From: Bufo bufo
Taxonomy: Eukaryota > Chordata > Amphibia > Anura > Bufonidae
Reading direction: 5' to 3'
Assembly: GCF_905171765.1 (NCBI RefSeq)
Contig: NC_053392.1
Location: 451,210,722 to 451,274,721 of the forward strand
Length of the DNA: 64,000 nucleotides
This document shows positions 52,736 to 63,945 of this stretch, one piece after another. The translations under genes were made by a program, and so were the position numbers. Position 1 is the first letter of the stretch. Each line of letters opens with the position of its first letter. Below the pieces are notes generated by a model, which did no database searches, was not told the origin of the DNA, and saw only the letters and a list, made by a program, of their open reading frames with translations.

Positions 52736-53044
52736 TCACCATTAGTTCAAACTCCACCAAAAGAACACCTTCTGGTTCAAAATCTTTTTATTTTCTTATT
52801 TTCCTCCTCAAAAACCTAGGTGCGTCTTATAATCAGGTTCGTCTTATAAAGCAGAAAATACGGTACCTGGGTGACGGGTCACGGCAGGGGCTTCTGAGGC
52901 GGCGTCAGCGGCTCATACGGGAAAATCCAAGCAAATAGACCTCTAGCACAATTCCCTTTAAAATATCGCATATCATTATCGCAATTTTTAGGGCCCTAAT
53001 CGCAATCGCACAAAATTCCCATATCATGCAGCCCTACTCTGCAG

Positions 53045-53272
53045 ACACCGAATGGATATTGTATGGGGAAGGGATGTAATAGATAGCATACAATTTCATG
53101 TTACATTACATAATAGTTCAGTCCTTACAGATAAAGATTTTTTTTAATCGTTCAATATCACACTTTTTTGTGGCAGGGTAACCAAAAAAAAATGACGTTA
53201 TGACAGTTTTTATTTTATATTTTTTTATGGCGTTCATCTGAGGTAGATCATGTGATATTTTTATAGAGCCAG
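53045..53272. repeat. Partial ~350-bp unit
   Basis: gtggcagggtaaccaaaaaa to gtgatatttttatagagcc matches the units at 36291-37765. It ends where the Gypsy LTR begins. Confidence 0.65.
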
Positions 53273-53771
53273 TGTCACGGGAGCCAGGAAACCAGACCAC
53301 ATGCAAACGCAGGTAAAATAAAGTTGTTTATTTAAAGGAACATAAATAAACATTCATCAGGGTCAGCGAGGTTAGGAAGAAACCGGTCATGTCCAATGCA
53401 GGTAGTCGTCAAAGCGGGTAGTCGTCCAAGCCGGGGTCAGGTCCAAAGCCGGTAGTGGTCCAAGCCGGGTTCAGATCCACAGGGGGTACGTCTGCCGATG
53501 CGGGGTTAAGAGCCAGAGGAAACATCAGCCAGGCCGGATCATACACAGGAACACACAAGGAGCTCAGACTGCCAGAGATGCACCTTTGAGAACAAACGCA
53601 AGGGCAATCAACCTGAAGCCTGAGCAGACTGATATAGTCAGGTGTTGCCACATCATCACTGTGCGACGCCCAGGCAGCAGGAAAGTGATGATGCACTCAG
53701 AGGTTATAAGAGACTGCAGTCTGCACATGTCCAATATGGCGCCACCATGAGGACAAGGTAAGACCTTGACA
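53273..53771 (-). mobile_element. Gypsy-type 3' LTR
   Basis: TG...CA boundaries: on the minus strand it starts tgtcaaggtcttacc (53771) and ends ctcccgtgaca (53273). Two aataaa-type signals lie in caactttattt-complement text near 53320-53340. It directly follows the pol end and a purine-rich ggagggtac tract on the minus strand. Confidence 0.85.
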
Positions 53772-53785
53772 GTACCCTCCACTCA

Positions 53786-54512
53786 ATGGCCCCTCCTCCA
53801 CGGAGCAAAAATCGGTTTCTGCGGAAAGCTAGCATGGAAAGCACGGAGAAGGGTGGGCGCCCGAACATCAGCGGAGGAAACTCAGGAGCGCTCCTCGGGA
53901 CCATAACCTCTCCAGTGAACCAGGAATTGGACTCGAACTCGGAGCAGACGAGAATCCATGATGCTGCTAATCTCATACTCATCATCATTGCCCACAGGAA
54001 TGGGATGAGGGCAAGGAAGTGAGCCGGTAGAGCCATTGCAAACCAGTGGCTTCAAAAGCGACACGTGGAAGACGTTGAAGATACGCATGCCAGGAGGAAG
54101 TTCAACGGCATAGGCAACCAGGTTCACCTTACAGAGGATGCGAAAAGGTCCAACAAAACTGGCCAGTTTAGGAGCAGGCACCTTGAGGTTCAGATTACGA
54201 GTCGATAAGCACACCCTCTCCTCATCTCGGTACGAAGGAGCAGGCAAACGCCTCCGGTCAGCCTGGAGCTTCTGACACTGAGCAGAAACCCGTAACGACT
54301 CTTGAATCCGCACCCAAGAGGAACGGAGGGCACGAAGATGATCCTCCACAGCCGGAATGTCCTGTGGCAAGAATGACTCAGGCAATACAGTGGGCTGGAA
54401 ACCAAAATTCTCCATAAACGGAGACATTCCGGAGGATAAGTTGATAGCAGAGTTCCTGGCAAACTCCGCCCAGGGCAGCAGATCAACCCAATTGTCATGA
54501 TTGTCAGAGATA
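53786..54512 (-). pseudogene. Gypsy pol: integrase C-terminus and chromodomain
   Basis: Minus strand: VDLLPWAEFARNSAINLSSG and MSPFMENFGFQP (end of the integrase core), FVGPFRILCKVNLVAYAVEL and FNVFHVSLLKPLV (GPY/F-like module), then YEISSIMDSRLLRVRVQFLV and HWRGYGPEERS (chromodomain). After a break the tail continues to a stop near 53788, before the LTR. The 5' part is lost where a Tc1 element begins at 54513. This is a chromovirus-like Gypsy fragment. It cannot act alone. Confidence 0.9.
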
Positions 54513-54870
54513 CAGTCAGGTCCATAAATATTGGGACATCGACACAATTGTAACATTTTTGGCTCTATACACCACCACAATGGATTTGAAATGGAACAAA
54601 CAAGATTTGCTTTAACTGCAGACTGTCAGCTTTAATTTGAGGGTATTTACATCCAGATCAGGTGAAGGGTGTAGGAATTATAACAGTTTGAATATGTGCC
54701 TCCCACTTGTTAAGGAACCTAAAGTAATGGGACAATTGGCTTCTCAGCTGTTCCATGGCCAGGTGTGTGTTATTCCCTCATTATCCCAATTACAATAGGC
54801 AGATAAAAGGTCCAGAGTTCATTTCAAGTGTGCTATTTGCATTTAGAATCTGTTGCTGTCAACTCTCAAG

Positions 54871-55880
54871 ATGATATCCAAAGAGCTGTCACTATCAGTG
54901 AAGCAAGCCATCATTAGGCTGAAAAAACAAAACAAACCCATCAGAGAGATAGTGTAACGGTCACGTACACACACACAGGGGGGAGGGAAGTGACCACTGC
55001 GCTCCACCCTCACCCCCTGGCCCTGCCTACTTGCCTCGCGAGTCCTAATGACAGGGGACAACTGGACGGCAATCCCTAGCTTGGAATAAGTGCAGGGATG
55101 ACAGACAAACAACAGAACGTGAACGGAACGAGTCAATACCAGGAAACCTACAAAGTACAAATGGAGCAAGCAGAGAATAGTCAGGAGAAGGCGGGGTCAT
55201 AAATACCAGGAGAGTCGTGAAGTAGCAAAGGAGTCAGCAGAGGATCATCAGGAGGAGGCCGGGGTCAGAATACCAGGAGAGCAGCAGAGTACACAAGGAG
55301 CAGGCAGAGGATCGTCAGGAATTCAGCAGGGGGTCAGTACGCCAGGAAAGACAAAATCGCAGGTGGAACCTAAATAACAGGCAATCTGTGGCCAGCAGAT
55401 TGCCTGTTTAAATAGGGAGCTAGAGGGGTCATGTGACGTGGCCAGCGTCACATGACTCTACACAGCCGAGCACCGAGTGATCAGCTCGGTGCTCAGCCCT
55501 AAAACCATTAGCATGAATGCAGATAGATGCACGCATAGTATTATCAGGAGCGCGGGTGACGCTGGACGCACTGATGATGCGTGGGTGCTCTGGACATGCC
55601 CGCCTCCTAGACGGCGCCGTGACAGATAGCAAAAACATTAGGCGTGACCAAAATAACTGTTTGGAACATTCTTAAAAAGAAGGAACGCACAGGTGAGCTC
55701 AGCAACACCAAAAGACCCGGAAGACCACAGAAAACAACTGTGGTGGATGACCGAAGAATATTTTCCCTGGTGAAGAAAACACCCTTCACAACAGTTGGCC
55801 AGATCAAGAACACTCTCCAGGAGGTAGGTGTATGTGTGTCAAAGTCAACAATCAAGAGAAGACTTCACCAGAGTGCATAA
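54871..55880 (+). pseudogene. Tc1-like transposase N-terminal region split by an LTR
   Basis: The frame starts at ATG 54871 (MISKELSLSVKQAIIRL), stops being readable at the LTR (54953-55624), and resumes as KTLGVTKITVWNILKKK, ELSNTKRPGRPQKTT and CVSKSTIKRRLHQS to a TAA at 55878. This is the paired DNA-binding region with its GRPR-like box. The catalytic domain is missing because L1 sequence follows. The two coding halves join in frame after removing the LTR and one gatag. Confidence 0.9.
54953..55624. mobile_element. Solo LTR, 672 bp
   Basis: TG...CA ends (tgtaacggtcacg, gacggcgccgtgaca) with perfect 5-bp duplications gatag at 54948-54952 and 55625-55629. No internal region remains. The 5-bp duplication fits Gypsy. 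Plus and minus orientation is undecided. Confidence 0.9.
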
Positions 55881-56099
55881 AGAGGGTTCACCACAAGATG
55901 TAAACCATTGGGACTTCCGGTTCCGGCGCTGTGATGCAGGACGTGGAGTGCTAGAGCTCCGGACACCATCCACCGAAATCGAGTCCCGCTCCATCGCTTT
56001 GGCATACTACAGGGACCGGAACGTGAGAGGTCCGGTCTGCTTCATACCTGAACAAATTGGAACATGGACCACTATCATTTGCGGAGCGGGAACAGAATA

Positions 56100-57179
56100 A
56101 TGACAAGGGGCAAAGGCACACGTGGGGAGAGTGCACTCGGCAAGATGGAGGATCCCCGTCCGGCCTCACCAGCTGTGTTGTTAAGCTCGCAGGCGGTGGA
56201 ACTGCCGCCCCTTGAACCCTAAACAGTGACAACTGACACTCCGGCAATTGATTATCAGTCGCTGGCGATCGAGGTGGCACGACACTTGGCGCCGGACATT
56301 AGAGAGACACTGACTAAAACCTTAACACAATCCCTGCACGAGATCCGGGAGGCTTTGGCCCAGCAAGACTCTCGCATAGAGGATGTAGAGAAAAGATTGG
56401 TGCAAGTGGAAGAGGCGCTGGAAAGAGCAGACAGCGAAGCCCAGGATTTGTTTAAACAGAACATTATTTTGAGAGACCGTCTGGAGGACATTGAAAATAG
56501 GTCCAGGCGGAACAACTTGAGACTCCTGGGCCTGCCTGAGAGTATTAAGCCCCAAGCTCTGATGGAGGTATGTGAGCGGGAGCTGCCCGAAGCCCTTGGT
56601 CTGGAGGGCAAGCATTAGGTAGAGAGGGCTCACCGTATCGGCCCGGTGCCGGATCGCAAAGGTCGCAGAGATAACAATATGGCGGATGCTAGAGGGAAGC
56701 CGCGCCAGGTGATTATGCGATATCTGGACTATTGCGATAAAGAGGCGATTCTACGCGCTTTCCGGGCTCGTAAAGGGCCCCTCAGGATCCGGGGTCATGT
56801 TGTTCTTCTTTTTGCCAATTACTCGGCTGCGGTGGCCCGCCAACGTAGAGACTGTAGCCGAATCTGCTCGGAGCTGTATAAACGGGAGATGTGATTCCAG
56901 TTACAATACCCGGCTCGTTTGAAAGTAACTTTGCGGGATGGATCAGTGCGGTTCTATAGAGACCCCCAGGAAGCAGAACAGATGCTCCTACGAACCAAGG
57001 AGAACCGGGACTATTACCGGACTGATGAGTCATTTACATCTGGCCCATCGAAGGGTTCACCTGGCAAGCAGGAAGATCGGTCGTCAGCAGACCAGAACTG
57101 GGACGCTCAGGAAACTGCACCACTGCCTTGGGATCAGAGATCTCCGGGGGGTCGTAGAGCATCTGCAAAGAAGAGCTAA
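56100..57179 (+). pseudogene. L1 ORF1 protein with three in-frame stops
   Basis: From ATG 56100 to TAA 57177 one frame of 360 codons is kept except for three stops: TAA 56220, TAG 56616 and TGA 56892. A coiled coil (HEIREALAQQDSRIEDVEK, LFKQNIILRDRLEDIE) is followed by the NRSRRNNLRLLGLPES start of the RNA-recognition domain, VERAHRIGPVP and RPRQ-like KPRQVIMRYLDYCDKE, then ARLKVTLRDGSVRFYRDPQE of the C-terminal domain. ORF1p would trimerise and coat the L1 RNA. Lack of frameshifts suggests moderate age. Confidence 0.88.
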
Positions 57180-57572
57180 TTGCTTCGGCCCATACTGCAT
57201 AGGAGGCGTACTAACGCATACTGCTGTGGGATTTGGGACTCTACAGACGCCGAAGAGGCTAATGTTCATTGGTTTCTTGATAGACCATTGTTAGTAATTA
57301 TGTGGTTTTTTTTTTCTGCTTCTCTCTATATAATCTGTCATACTCAGTTTTATTATCTGTTTGGCAGTGTTGAAAGGGGTGAGGGGGGGTGAGGGGGGGG
57401 AGGGAGGGGCTGGGGACCCGAGGGGTCATGTTAGACCCATCGGGCTCCTGCCTCAATATTGACTCTGGGGGCTGTGTGGTGGCGGTTAATGTCCTGTAGC
57501 ACAGAAAAAAGGGAGTCGTTTACAAAAGTTAAGCTAGGGGGGTGACGCGACCATTTAATTTGTGTTATATTT
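57180..57572. other. L1 inter-ORF region
   Basis: Between ORF1 and ORF2. G-rich runs (gaggggggtgaggggggggag) near 57380. No gene. Confidence 0.6.
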
Positions 57573-59912
57573 TTGTTGCTTGTTTTATTTCAATATCTTG
57601 GGGTTAGAGGGAACTCGTTTTGTTCTAGGGCTATCACTCTGGAGGTGACAAATTTAGGCCTACTGCCCCAGCCCGGCACAATGAAAGTGATATCGTGGTG
57701 GAGGGTACTCAGACATCTCAAAAAATTTAAACCCGATTATAGTCCTACTACAAGAATCACATTTAGGTCAGGAGGATTTTTCCAGAATGGAAAAGTTGTG
57801 GTTTGCACAGGTTGTGGGCTCACCGGCGGTTAACAGAAAAGCAGGAGTGTTAGTCCTTATTAATGGGCAGCTTAATTGTCAGGTACTGGGATCTGTGTCA
57901 GATAGCCAGGGAAGGTGGGTGCATGTGTTGATGAAGGTGCAGGAGACTCAATACAGCTTGTACAATATATATGGACCGAATCATAATAATGTGCGGTTCT
58001 ATAGAGAGCTGGAAGAGCTGTTATTGCAGGATACGTGTCCCAATAAGATAGTATGGGGGGACTTTAATACAGTTCTCAATGAGATAGAAGATAGGAAATG
58101 CAATTACTATAGAGAAAATAACACCAGGTCTCGGGATGGAATAATGTCAGAAATACTGCAGGTGACTGGGCTGGTGGATCCTTGGCGACAGCTACACCCC
58201 GATGAAAGATGCTACTCCTTTTATTCTCATGCGAGGGATTCGTGGTCCTGGATAGATTATATCCTAGTACATCACTCCTTGAAAGGGAGGGTGGAACAGG
58301 CGAGTGTGGGAGACCTGGTGATTGCGGATCATGCGCCGGTGGAGTTAGTCCTTAGCATGGAATATCCAAGAGGCCCAGACTATCTGTGGAGATTCCCTTC
58401 CCAGTTATTATCTCGCGAGGACTTTCAGAATAAGCTAGTGGGGTGGTGGGAAGAATACCACAAGGCTAATCAGGTGCATATGGAGGATCCCAGTTTATTC
58501 TGGCATACGTCTAAGGTGGTGATGAGGGGGAGGATAATGAACTATGTGTTCGGGATGAAAAATAAAGTGCTGTTACAACAGGAAGAAGCTAGCGCTAGAG
58601 TTAGGACTTCTTATACTGCTTTTCTAGGAAATCCCACCGAAGCAAATAAGAAAAGATGGGTTGAGGCGCGTCAGGACTTCGACAAGCTCACTAAAGACAG
58701 GGAATCTCTGCGGTTTACGGCTTTTGAAGCCACCCTGCATAGATTTGGCAAAAAAGCCGTCCGTCTGTTGGAGAACCTGGCGAATGGTAGGAGGCGCCCA
58801 CAGTTTATATCTGCTCTCAGAAACTCTGATAGCAAAGTGATCACTAACCCGGCAGGAATTAGCAGAATAGTGGGAGACTATTATAAATCTCTATATGAGG
58901 ATCAGACTAATGCTAGCCTAGTAGATACTCTTTTACATAAGGTACAGTTACCATCGCTCACACAAGACCAGGTTACGCAGCTAAATGCAGATATTTCCAT
59001 AGAAGAGCTCCAGGCAGTCATTCGTCACCTGGGTAATTCCAAAGCCCCGGGGCCCGACGGCTATACGGGGGAGTACTAAAAAACCTTATTTACCCAGATA
59101 TCCCCAGTTCTGCTGACGCTTTACAACGAGGTGCTGGAGGGAAAGGCGCCCCCTGACAGGGAGAATGTGTCATACATTAAGCTGCTGCCCAAGGCGGGTA
59201 AAGATCCGCTAGACCTGGGGTCGTACAGACCCATTTCTCTCATAAACGTTGACACGAAAATACTCTCCAAAATTATGGCTGATCGCCTGGCGACTATGTT
59301 GCCTACCCTGATTGCCCCTGAGCAAGTGGGGTTTGTGCAGTTATTAATATAAGAAATGTGCTAGCTGTCTTAGACAGGGTTAGTCCTGGGGACTGGGGAG
59401 AGAGAGACTCCAGCCATGCTCACTTTTGACGCTGAAAAGGCTTTTGATAATGTACGGTGGGCATGGCTGGATGCGGTATTGGACAAGATGGGATTTGTTG
59501 GGCATTTTCGGAACTTTTTATCCCGGCTTTATGAAAACCCCAAAGCGAGAGTATACACGCAGGGATTCCTTTCAAGTCCTTTCCCCCTACAGAAAGGTAC
59601 ACAGCAGGGGTGTCCCTTATCGCCCCTTCTCTTCAACTTAGCTCTAGAGCCACTGGTCAGGAGTTTGAATCAATCTGACCTCTTTGAGGGGATACGGATT
59701 GGCAAAACACGTCTGAAAACATCTTTATTTGCTGACGACATTATCCTCTTTTTAGCTAGACCACAAGATCATATAGAGAGAATATTTGAAGAGCTGAAGG
59801 TATTTGGCTCCTATTCGGGGTACCGAGTAAATATGGCCAAATGCGAGCTACTAACTGTTTCCGGACACTGGGGGATCCCAGCGGTGGTTGACAAGGCTCC
59901 CTATCACTAGAG
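57573..59912 (+). pseudogene. L1 ORF2: endonuclease and reverse transcriptase
   Basis: Endonuclease: EVTNLGLLPQ start near 57625, RVLRHLKKFKPD, then after a one-base shift IVLLQESHLGQ (catalytic Glu), YNIYGPNHNN, WGDFNTVLNEIED, SWIDYILVHHS and VIADHAPVEL (catalytic Asp-His). Reverse transcriptase: SKAPGPDGYTGEY, an in-frame TAA at 59077, LLPKAGKD, SYRPISLINVD, a shift near 59335, LTFDAEKAFDNVRW, GTQQGCPLSPLLFN and TSLFADDIILFLA (catalytic FADD). The frame ends near 59912, and the thumb and Cys-rich tail are missing. The long clean stretch 57787-59079 shows limited decay. Confidence 0.9.
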
Positions 59913-59946
59913 CCAAGACCCATATTACATATTTGGGAAATATGAC

Positions 59947-60361
59947 ATTTGTACTAGCTGAACCCGGACATACCTCCATTTTCACCCCGGCAGCCCCCCT
60001 GACTTGAGCATCAAGAGTTCCGGTGACGTAAAGGCATTTTCAAGAGTTCCGGTGACGTACCGAGGGTCTCCATGGGGCTGCCAGGAACCCCGTTGACGTC
60101 ACCGGCACTGATGGGCGGGATTTAGCACTGCCCTAGCCAGTAAAACGTCTAGGGCAGTGCTAAAGCCCACCCATCAGAGCCGGTGACGTCCGCCCGGCAG
60201 TGTGTTATGATAAACAAAAGAGCCAGTGCCCTGCGCGATTTAGCGCAGGGCAAGGGAGCGCATCGGAGCATGAGATGCTCCGATGGTAGCCTCAGGGGGG
60301 CTGCCTGGGTGAAAATAAGGGTATGTCCATGTTCAGCTCTGAACCCAGACACCCCCTTTAA
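59947..60361. repeat. TTAAAGG-ended foldback MITE, left end missing
   Basis: Right end cagacacccccctttaa-type (acacccccTTTAA). gctgaacccggacatacc at 59952 pairs with the right arm gtatgtccatgttcagctc. The centre has gccctgcgcgatttagcgc and cgcatcggagcatgagatg foldbacks. It shares gactggtgacgt...ccagtaaaac blocks with 34430-34620. Confidence 0.7.
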
Positions 60362-60569
60362 TTTGCATTACTGAAATAAATGACCCCCATGGTCCTGGTC
60401 ATGTCATCAATGTGGTTTGTAAACAAGCAGCCATAGGAAGACCGAACTAGCGCCTCTGAATAAAGCACTGGAAAAACAGTGAGTAGAAGTATATAAGATA
60501 TTACAGGACTTGTCTGATATTTTTAATCATCTTGGACAACCCTGTTAAATCTTATAAGTTTAAACCTAG

Positions 60570-60865
60570 CCTTGTTAGGGTGGGTTCGCACTTGCGTTGG
60601 GGTATTCCATTATAGGTTACGTTTATAACGAAATATAGCAGAATTTGTGGACGGAATGCAAAACAGAAGCCTTTAAAAGGCATTCCGTTTTGATCCGTCA
60701 TAATAAAAGTCAGACAGGTCCGTTATGCTTGCCCATAGACTCCTATTATGACGGCTCAAAATAGAATGCCTCTTAAAAGCTTCCCTTTTGCATTCTGTCT
60801 GGAAATTCCGTTATAAACTGAACCTATAACAGAATACCCTAATGCAAGTGTTAACCCGCTCTTAC
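60570..60865. mobile_element. Foldback MITE (gcattccgttttg family)
   Basis: gggttcgcacttgcgttggg at the left pairs with atgcaagtgttaaccc at the right. Inner aaggcattccgttttg / aatagaatgcctctt and gtccgttatgcttgccc / ctattatgacgg blocks fold. Confidence 0.7.
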
Positions 60866-60867
60866 AT

Positions 60868-61130
60868 TTAAGTGGCTAGATAGTACAAATGTCTATCTAA
60901 AGAAATTATAATGTTATTATACCTTCTGCTATTGCCAGTCTCTTTAAAAAAATCTGACAAAGTAGCAGACTGTGTATCTCTCCTGCATTTGGCCGCAGAT
61001 CTCCCTCTGCTTCCACCCTGCTGTCTCACAGGCACACTGCCACCCTGGCCCCCTGATGATGACGATGCCCTCCCTTCACCCGGCACCCACATGCGATCGG
61101 CTACATCATCATCATCATCATCATCTGTTT
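60868..61130. other. Short unassigned segment with (CAT)n
   Basis: A minus-strand frame (RDTQSATLSDFFKE) resembles low-complexity N-termini of hAT proteins but is too short to call. A catcatcatcatcatcatca microsatellite is at about 61105-61126. Confidence 0.35.
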
Positions 61131-61229
61131 AGTCGTCACTTGTGTCGCCCTCATCTGTCTCTTGCACACATCCCTGAACTCACAAAGCTCATGATTGCTG
61201 AAAAGAGAAGCAGATTCAGCGGCTACCAT

Positions 61230-61662
61230 TACCGTTCACGGCTCTCACAAGCGGTCCAAAACAGATCAGTTTTGACCTAATGCATTCAGAATGGAAAAGG
61301 ATCCGCTCAGAATGCATCAGTTTGCCTCCGTTCCGTCTCTATTCAGCTTTGGAGGCGGACACTAAAACGCTGCTTGCAGCGTTTTGGTGTCCGTCTGACA
61401 AAACTGAGCCAAGCTGATCCGTTTTGACACACAATGTAATTCAATGGGGACGGATCCGTTTTCTATGACACAATCTGGCACAATAGAAAAATGATCCGTC
61501 CTCCATTGACTTTTAATGGTGTTCAAGCGTCTTGGCTATGTTAAAGATAATACAAACGGATCAGTTCTGAACGGATGCAGACGGTTGTATTATTTGAATG
61601 GATCCATCTGTGCAGATCCATGACTGATCCGCACTAAACATGGGTGTGAAAGTAACCTAAAT
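61230..61662. mobile_element. PIF/Harbinger-type MITE, left end decayed
   Basis: The right end gtgtgaaagtaacct with flanking taa matches the family at 33916-34305. It has the same aacgctgcttgcagcgtt centre and gatccgttttgacacac / atggggacggatccg blocks. Confidence 0.7.
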
Positions 61663-61681
61663 TGTTTGAAGGTTTTCTAAG

Positions 61682-62840
61682 AGATGCTATCATGTCAAAC
61701 TAATTTAATCAGTTTCTATGAGGAGGTAAGTTCTAGACTTGACAGCGACGAATCAGTGGATGTCATATATCTGGACTTCTCCAAAGCATTTGACACTGTA
61801 CCACATAAAAGGTTAGTATATAAAATGAGAATGCATGGACTGGGAGAAAATGTCTATGTGGGTAAGTAACTGGCTGAGTGATAGAAAACAAAGGGTTAAT
61901 GGTACACACTCAGATTGGGTCACTGTCACGATCGGAGTACCTCAGGGGTCAGTATTGGGCCCTATACTCTTCAATATATTTATTAATGATCTTGTAGAAG
62001 GCTTGCACAGTAAAAAAATCAAGTTTTGCAGATGACACTAAACTGTGTAAAGTAATTAAAATGGAAGAGGACAGTATACTACTACAGATGGATCTGGAAA
62101 GATTGGAGGCTTGGGCAGAGAAGTGGCAGATGAGGTTTAACACTGACAAATGTAAGGTTATGCACATGGGAAGGAATAATGCAAGTCACCCGTACATACT
62201 AAATGTTAAAACACTGGGTAACACTGACATGGAATAGGACCTAGGAATTTTGGTGAACAGCAAACTAAGCTGTAGAAACCAGTGTCAGGCAGCTGCTGCC
62301 AAGGCCAATAAGATAATGGGTTGCATCAAAAGGGGAATAGATGCCCGTGATGAGAACATAGTCCTACCACTTTACAAATCATTAGTCAGACCACACATGG
62401 AGTACTGTGTACAGTTCTGGGCTCCTGTGAACAAGGCAGACATAGCAGAGCTGGAGAGGGTTCAGAAGAGGGCAACTAAAGTAATAACTGGAATGGATGG
62501 ACTACAGTACCCTGAAAGATTATCAAAAGTGGGGTTATTCACTTTAGAAAAAGACAACTGAGGGGAGATCTAATTACTATGTATAAATATATCAGGGGTC
62601 AGTACAGAGATCTATCCCATCATCTATTTATCCCCAGGACTGTGACTGTGACGAGGGGACATCCTCTGTGTCTGGAGGAAAGAAGGTTTGTACACAAACA
62701 TAGAAGAGGATTCTTTACGGTAAGAGCAGTGAGACTATGGAACTCTCTGCCTGAGGAGGTGGTGATGGTGAGTACAATAAAGGAATTCAAGAGGGGTCTG
62801 GATGTATTTCTGGAGGGTAATAATACAGGATATAGCTACT
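61682..62840 (+). pseudogene. CR1-type LINE reverse transcriptase 3' part
   Basis: Plus strand: [40 protein letters not shown], a frameshifted FADD region (kfCRxxxT at about 62025), then LGILVNSKLSCRNQCQ, AAAKANKIMGCIKRG, LYKSLVRPHMEYCVQFWAP, ELERVQKRATKVI, then RLWNSLPEEVV to a stop at 62840. This is the thumb and C-terminal order typical of CR1. Frameshifts near 61865, 62025 and 62560 and an in-frame stop at 62236 disable it. The 5' part is missing, as usual for truncated CR1 copies. Confidence 0.88.
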
Positions 62841-63190
62841 AGAGAGGGGTCGTTGATCCAGGGAGTTATTCTGATTGGAGCAGGGAAGGAATTTTTTTCC
62901 CCCTTAAGTGGGGAGAATTGGCTTCTACCTGAGTTCAGCCTGTTATCCTGCAAGTTGAATCAGAGTAAGGCAAAAAAAAAACCTGTGAGGTAGAAGCCAA
63001 TTTTACTCACTTTAGTGGGAAAAAATTCCTTCCCGACTCCAATCAGGCAATCGGAATAACTCCCTGGTTCAACGACCCCTCTCTAGTAGCTATAGCCTGC
63101 AATATTATTACACTCCAGAAATACAGCCAGGCCCCTCTTGAACTCTTTTAGTGAACTCACTATCACCACCTCCTCAGGCGGCAGCAGTTC
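62750..63190. repeat. Tail-to-tail inverted CR1 3' ends
   Basis: Sequence from about 62755 (ggtggtgatggtgag) to 62985 (aattggcttctacctg) is repeated inverted at about 62990-63175 (aggtagaagccaattttact to ctatcaccacctcctcagg). The two 3' tails meet near caaaaaaaaaacctg. The second copy is a fragment of another CR1. Confidence 0.9.
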
Positions 63191-63315
63191 AACAAGATTC
63201 ACACGTCATTTACACTAAACCTGCACTGTCCCTGCTGTCTCCCTACAGTCTCAAAAAACTCTCCCTACGATTTCCCTGCACTGTCCCTGCATTCTCTCTA
63301 TCCGATGTTCTTAAA

Positions 63316-63316
<1 letters not shown>

Positions 63317-63349
<33 letters not shown>

Positions 63350-63350
63350 C
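63317..63350. repeat. (TG)n(TA)n microsatellite
   Basis: gtgtgtgtgtgtgtgt followed by atatatatata, then cacatacacac. It provides the TA target of the adjacent Tc1. Confidence 0.95.
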
Positions 63351-63359
63351 ACATACACA

Positions 63360-63945
63360 CAGTGGATATAAAAAGTCTACACACCCCTGTTAAAATATCA
63401 GGTTCCTGTGCTGTAAAAAAAAAAATTTGACAAATATAAATCATTTCAGAACTTTTTCCACCTTTAATGTGACCTGTAAACTGTACCACTCAATTGAAAA
63501 ACAAACTGAAATCTTTTAGGTGGAGGGAAGAAAACTAAAAAAAACTAAAATATTGTGGTTACATGAGTGTGCACACCCTCTTATAACTGGGGATGTAGCG
63601 GTGTTCAGAATTAAGCAATCACATTCAAAATCATGTTAAATAGGAGTCAGCATACACCTGCCATCATTAAAGTGCCTCTGATTAACCCCAAATAAAGTTC
63701 AGCTGCTCTAGTTGGTCTTTCCTGAAAGTTTCTTAGTCGCATCCCACAGCAAAAGCCATGGTCCACAGAGAGCTTGCAAAGCATCAGAGGGATCTCATTG
63801 TTAAAAGGTATCAGTCAGGAGAAGGGTAGAAAAGAATTTCCAAGGCATTAGTTATACCAAGGAACACAGTAAAGACAGTCATTATCAAGTGGAGAAAATA
63901 TGGCACAACAGTGACATTACCAAGAACTGAGGAGGTCATAAGGAA
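63360..63945 (+). mobile_element. Tc1-like element, 5' part
   Basis: The left terminus cagtggatataaaaagtc is followed by acacacccctgttaaaat and a transposase start at about 63758: MVHRELAKHQRDLIVKRYQS, a stop, then KRISKALVIPRNTVKTVI and KWRKYGTTVTLP. This is a Tc1 paired DNA-binding region. Identity fades after LPRTEEV at about 63945. The rest is missing or beyond decay. Confidence 0.75.

Larger units (their letters stand above)
50229..53036. mobile_element. hAT non-autonomous element, 2.8 kb, with nested minisatellites
   Basis: Perfect 8-bp duplications ctctgcag at 50221-50228 and 53037-53044. Ends taggcctgcacgatatatcg and gatatcatgcagcccta-type (tatcatgcagcccta). Subterminal atatcg/cgatat motifs lie on both sides. 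Most of the interior (about 50320-52862) is a copy of the ccgtatttttcgc family seen at 40794-41832, enlarged by three minisatellites. No transposase gene. Confidence 0.92.
54513..55905 (+). mobile_element. Tc1-like element, cagtcaggtccat terminus, truncated
   Basis: Left terminus cagtcaggtccataaatatt after TA (54511-54512), inserted in the Gypsy integrase. The element continues to 55905, where L1 sequence starts; the right end is lost. A solo LTR lies inside at 54953-55624. Confidence 0.9.
55906..59945 (+). mobile_element. L1/Tx1-type LINE, nearly complete 5' side
   Basis: It starts at gacttccggttccgg, has a short 5' UTR, ORF1 (56100-57179) and ORF2 (about 57573-59912). Its sequence stops at about 59945, inside the region after the FADD box, and joins a MITE that lacks its own left end. 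That points to a deletion at the junction, not normal 3' tailing. Confidence 0.85.

Noticed and set aside
52045..52760. Long frames on both strands (9-residue MALLWGNLW and related repeats)
   Set aside because: They come from a 27-bp minisatellite, which keeps frames open by its length. No start context, splice sites or family features.
60868..61132. Possible hAT N-terminal exon on the minus strand
   Set aside because: Only low-complexity similarity and no BED finger or catalytic motif, so not called as a gene.
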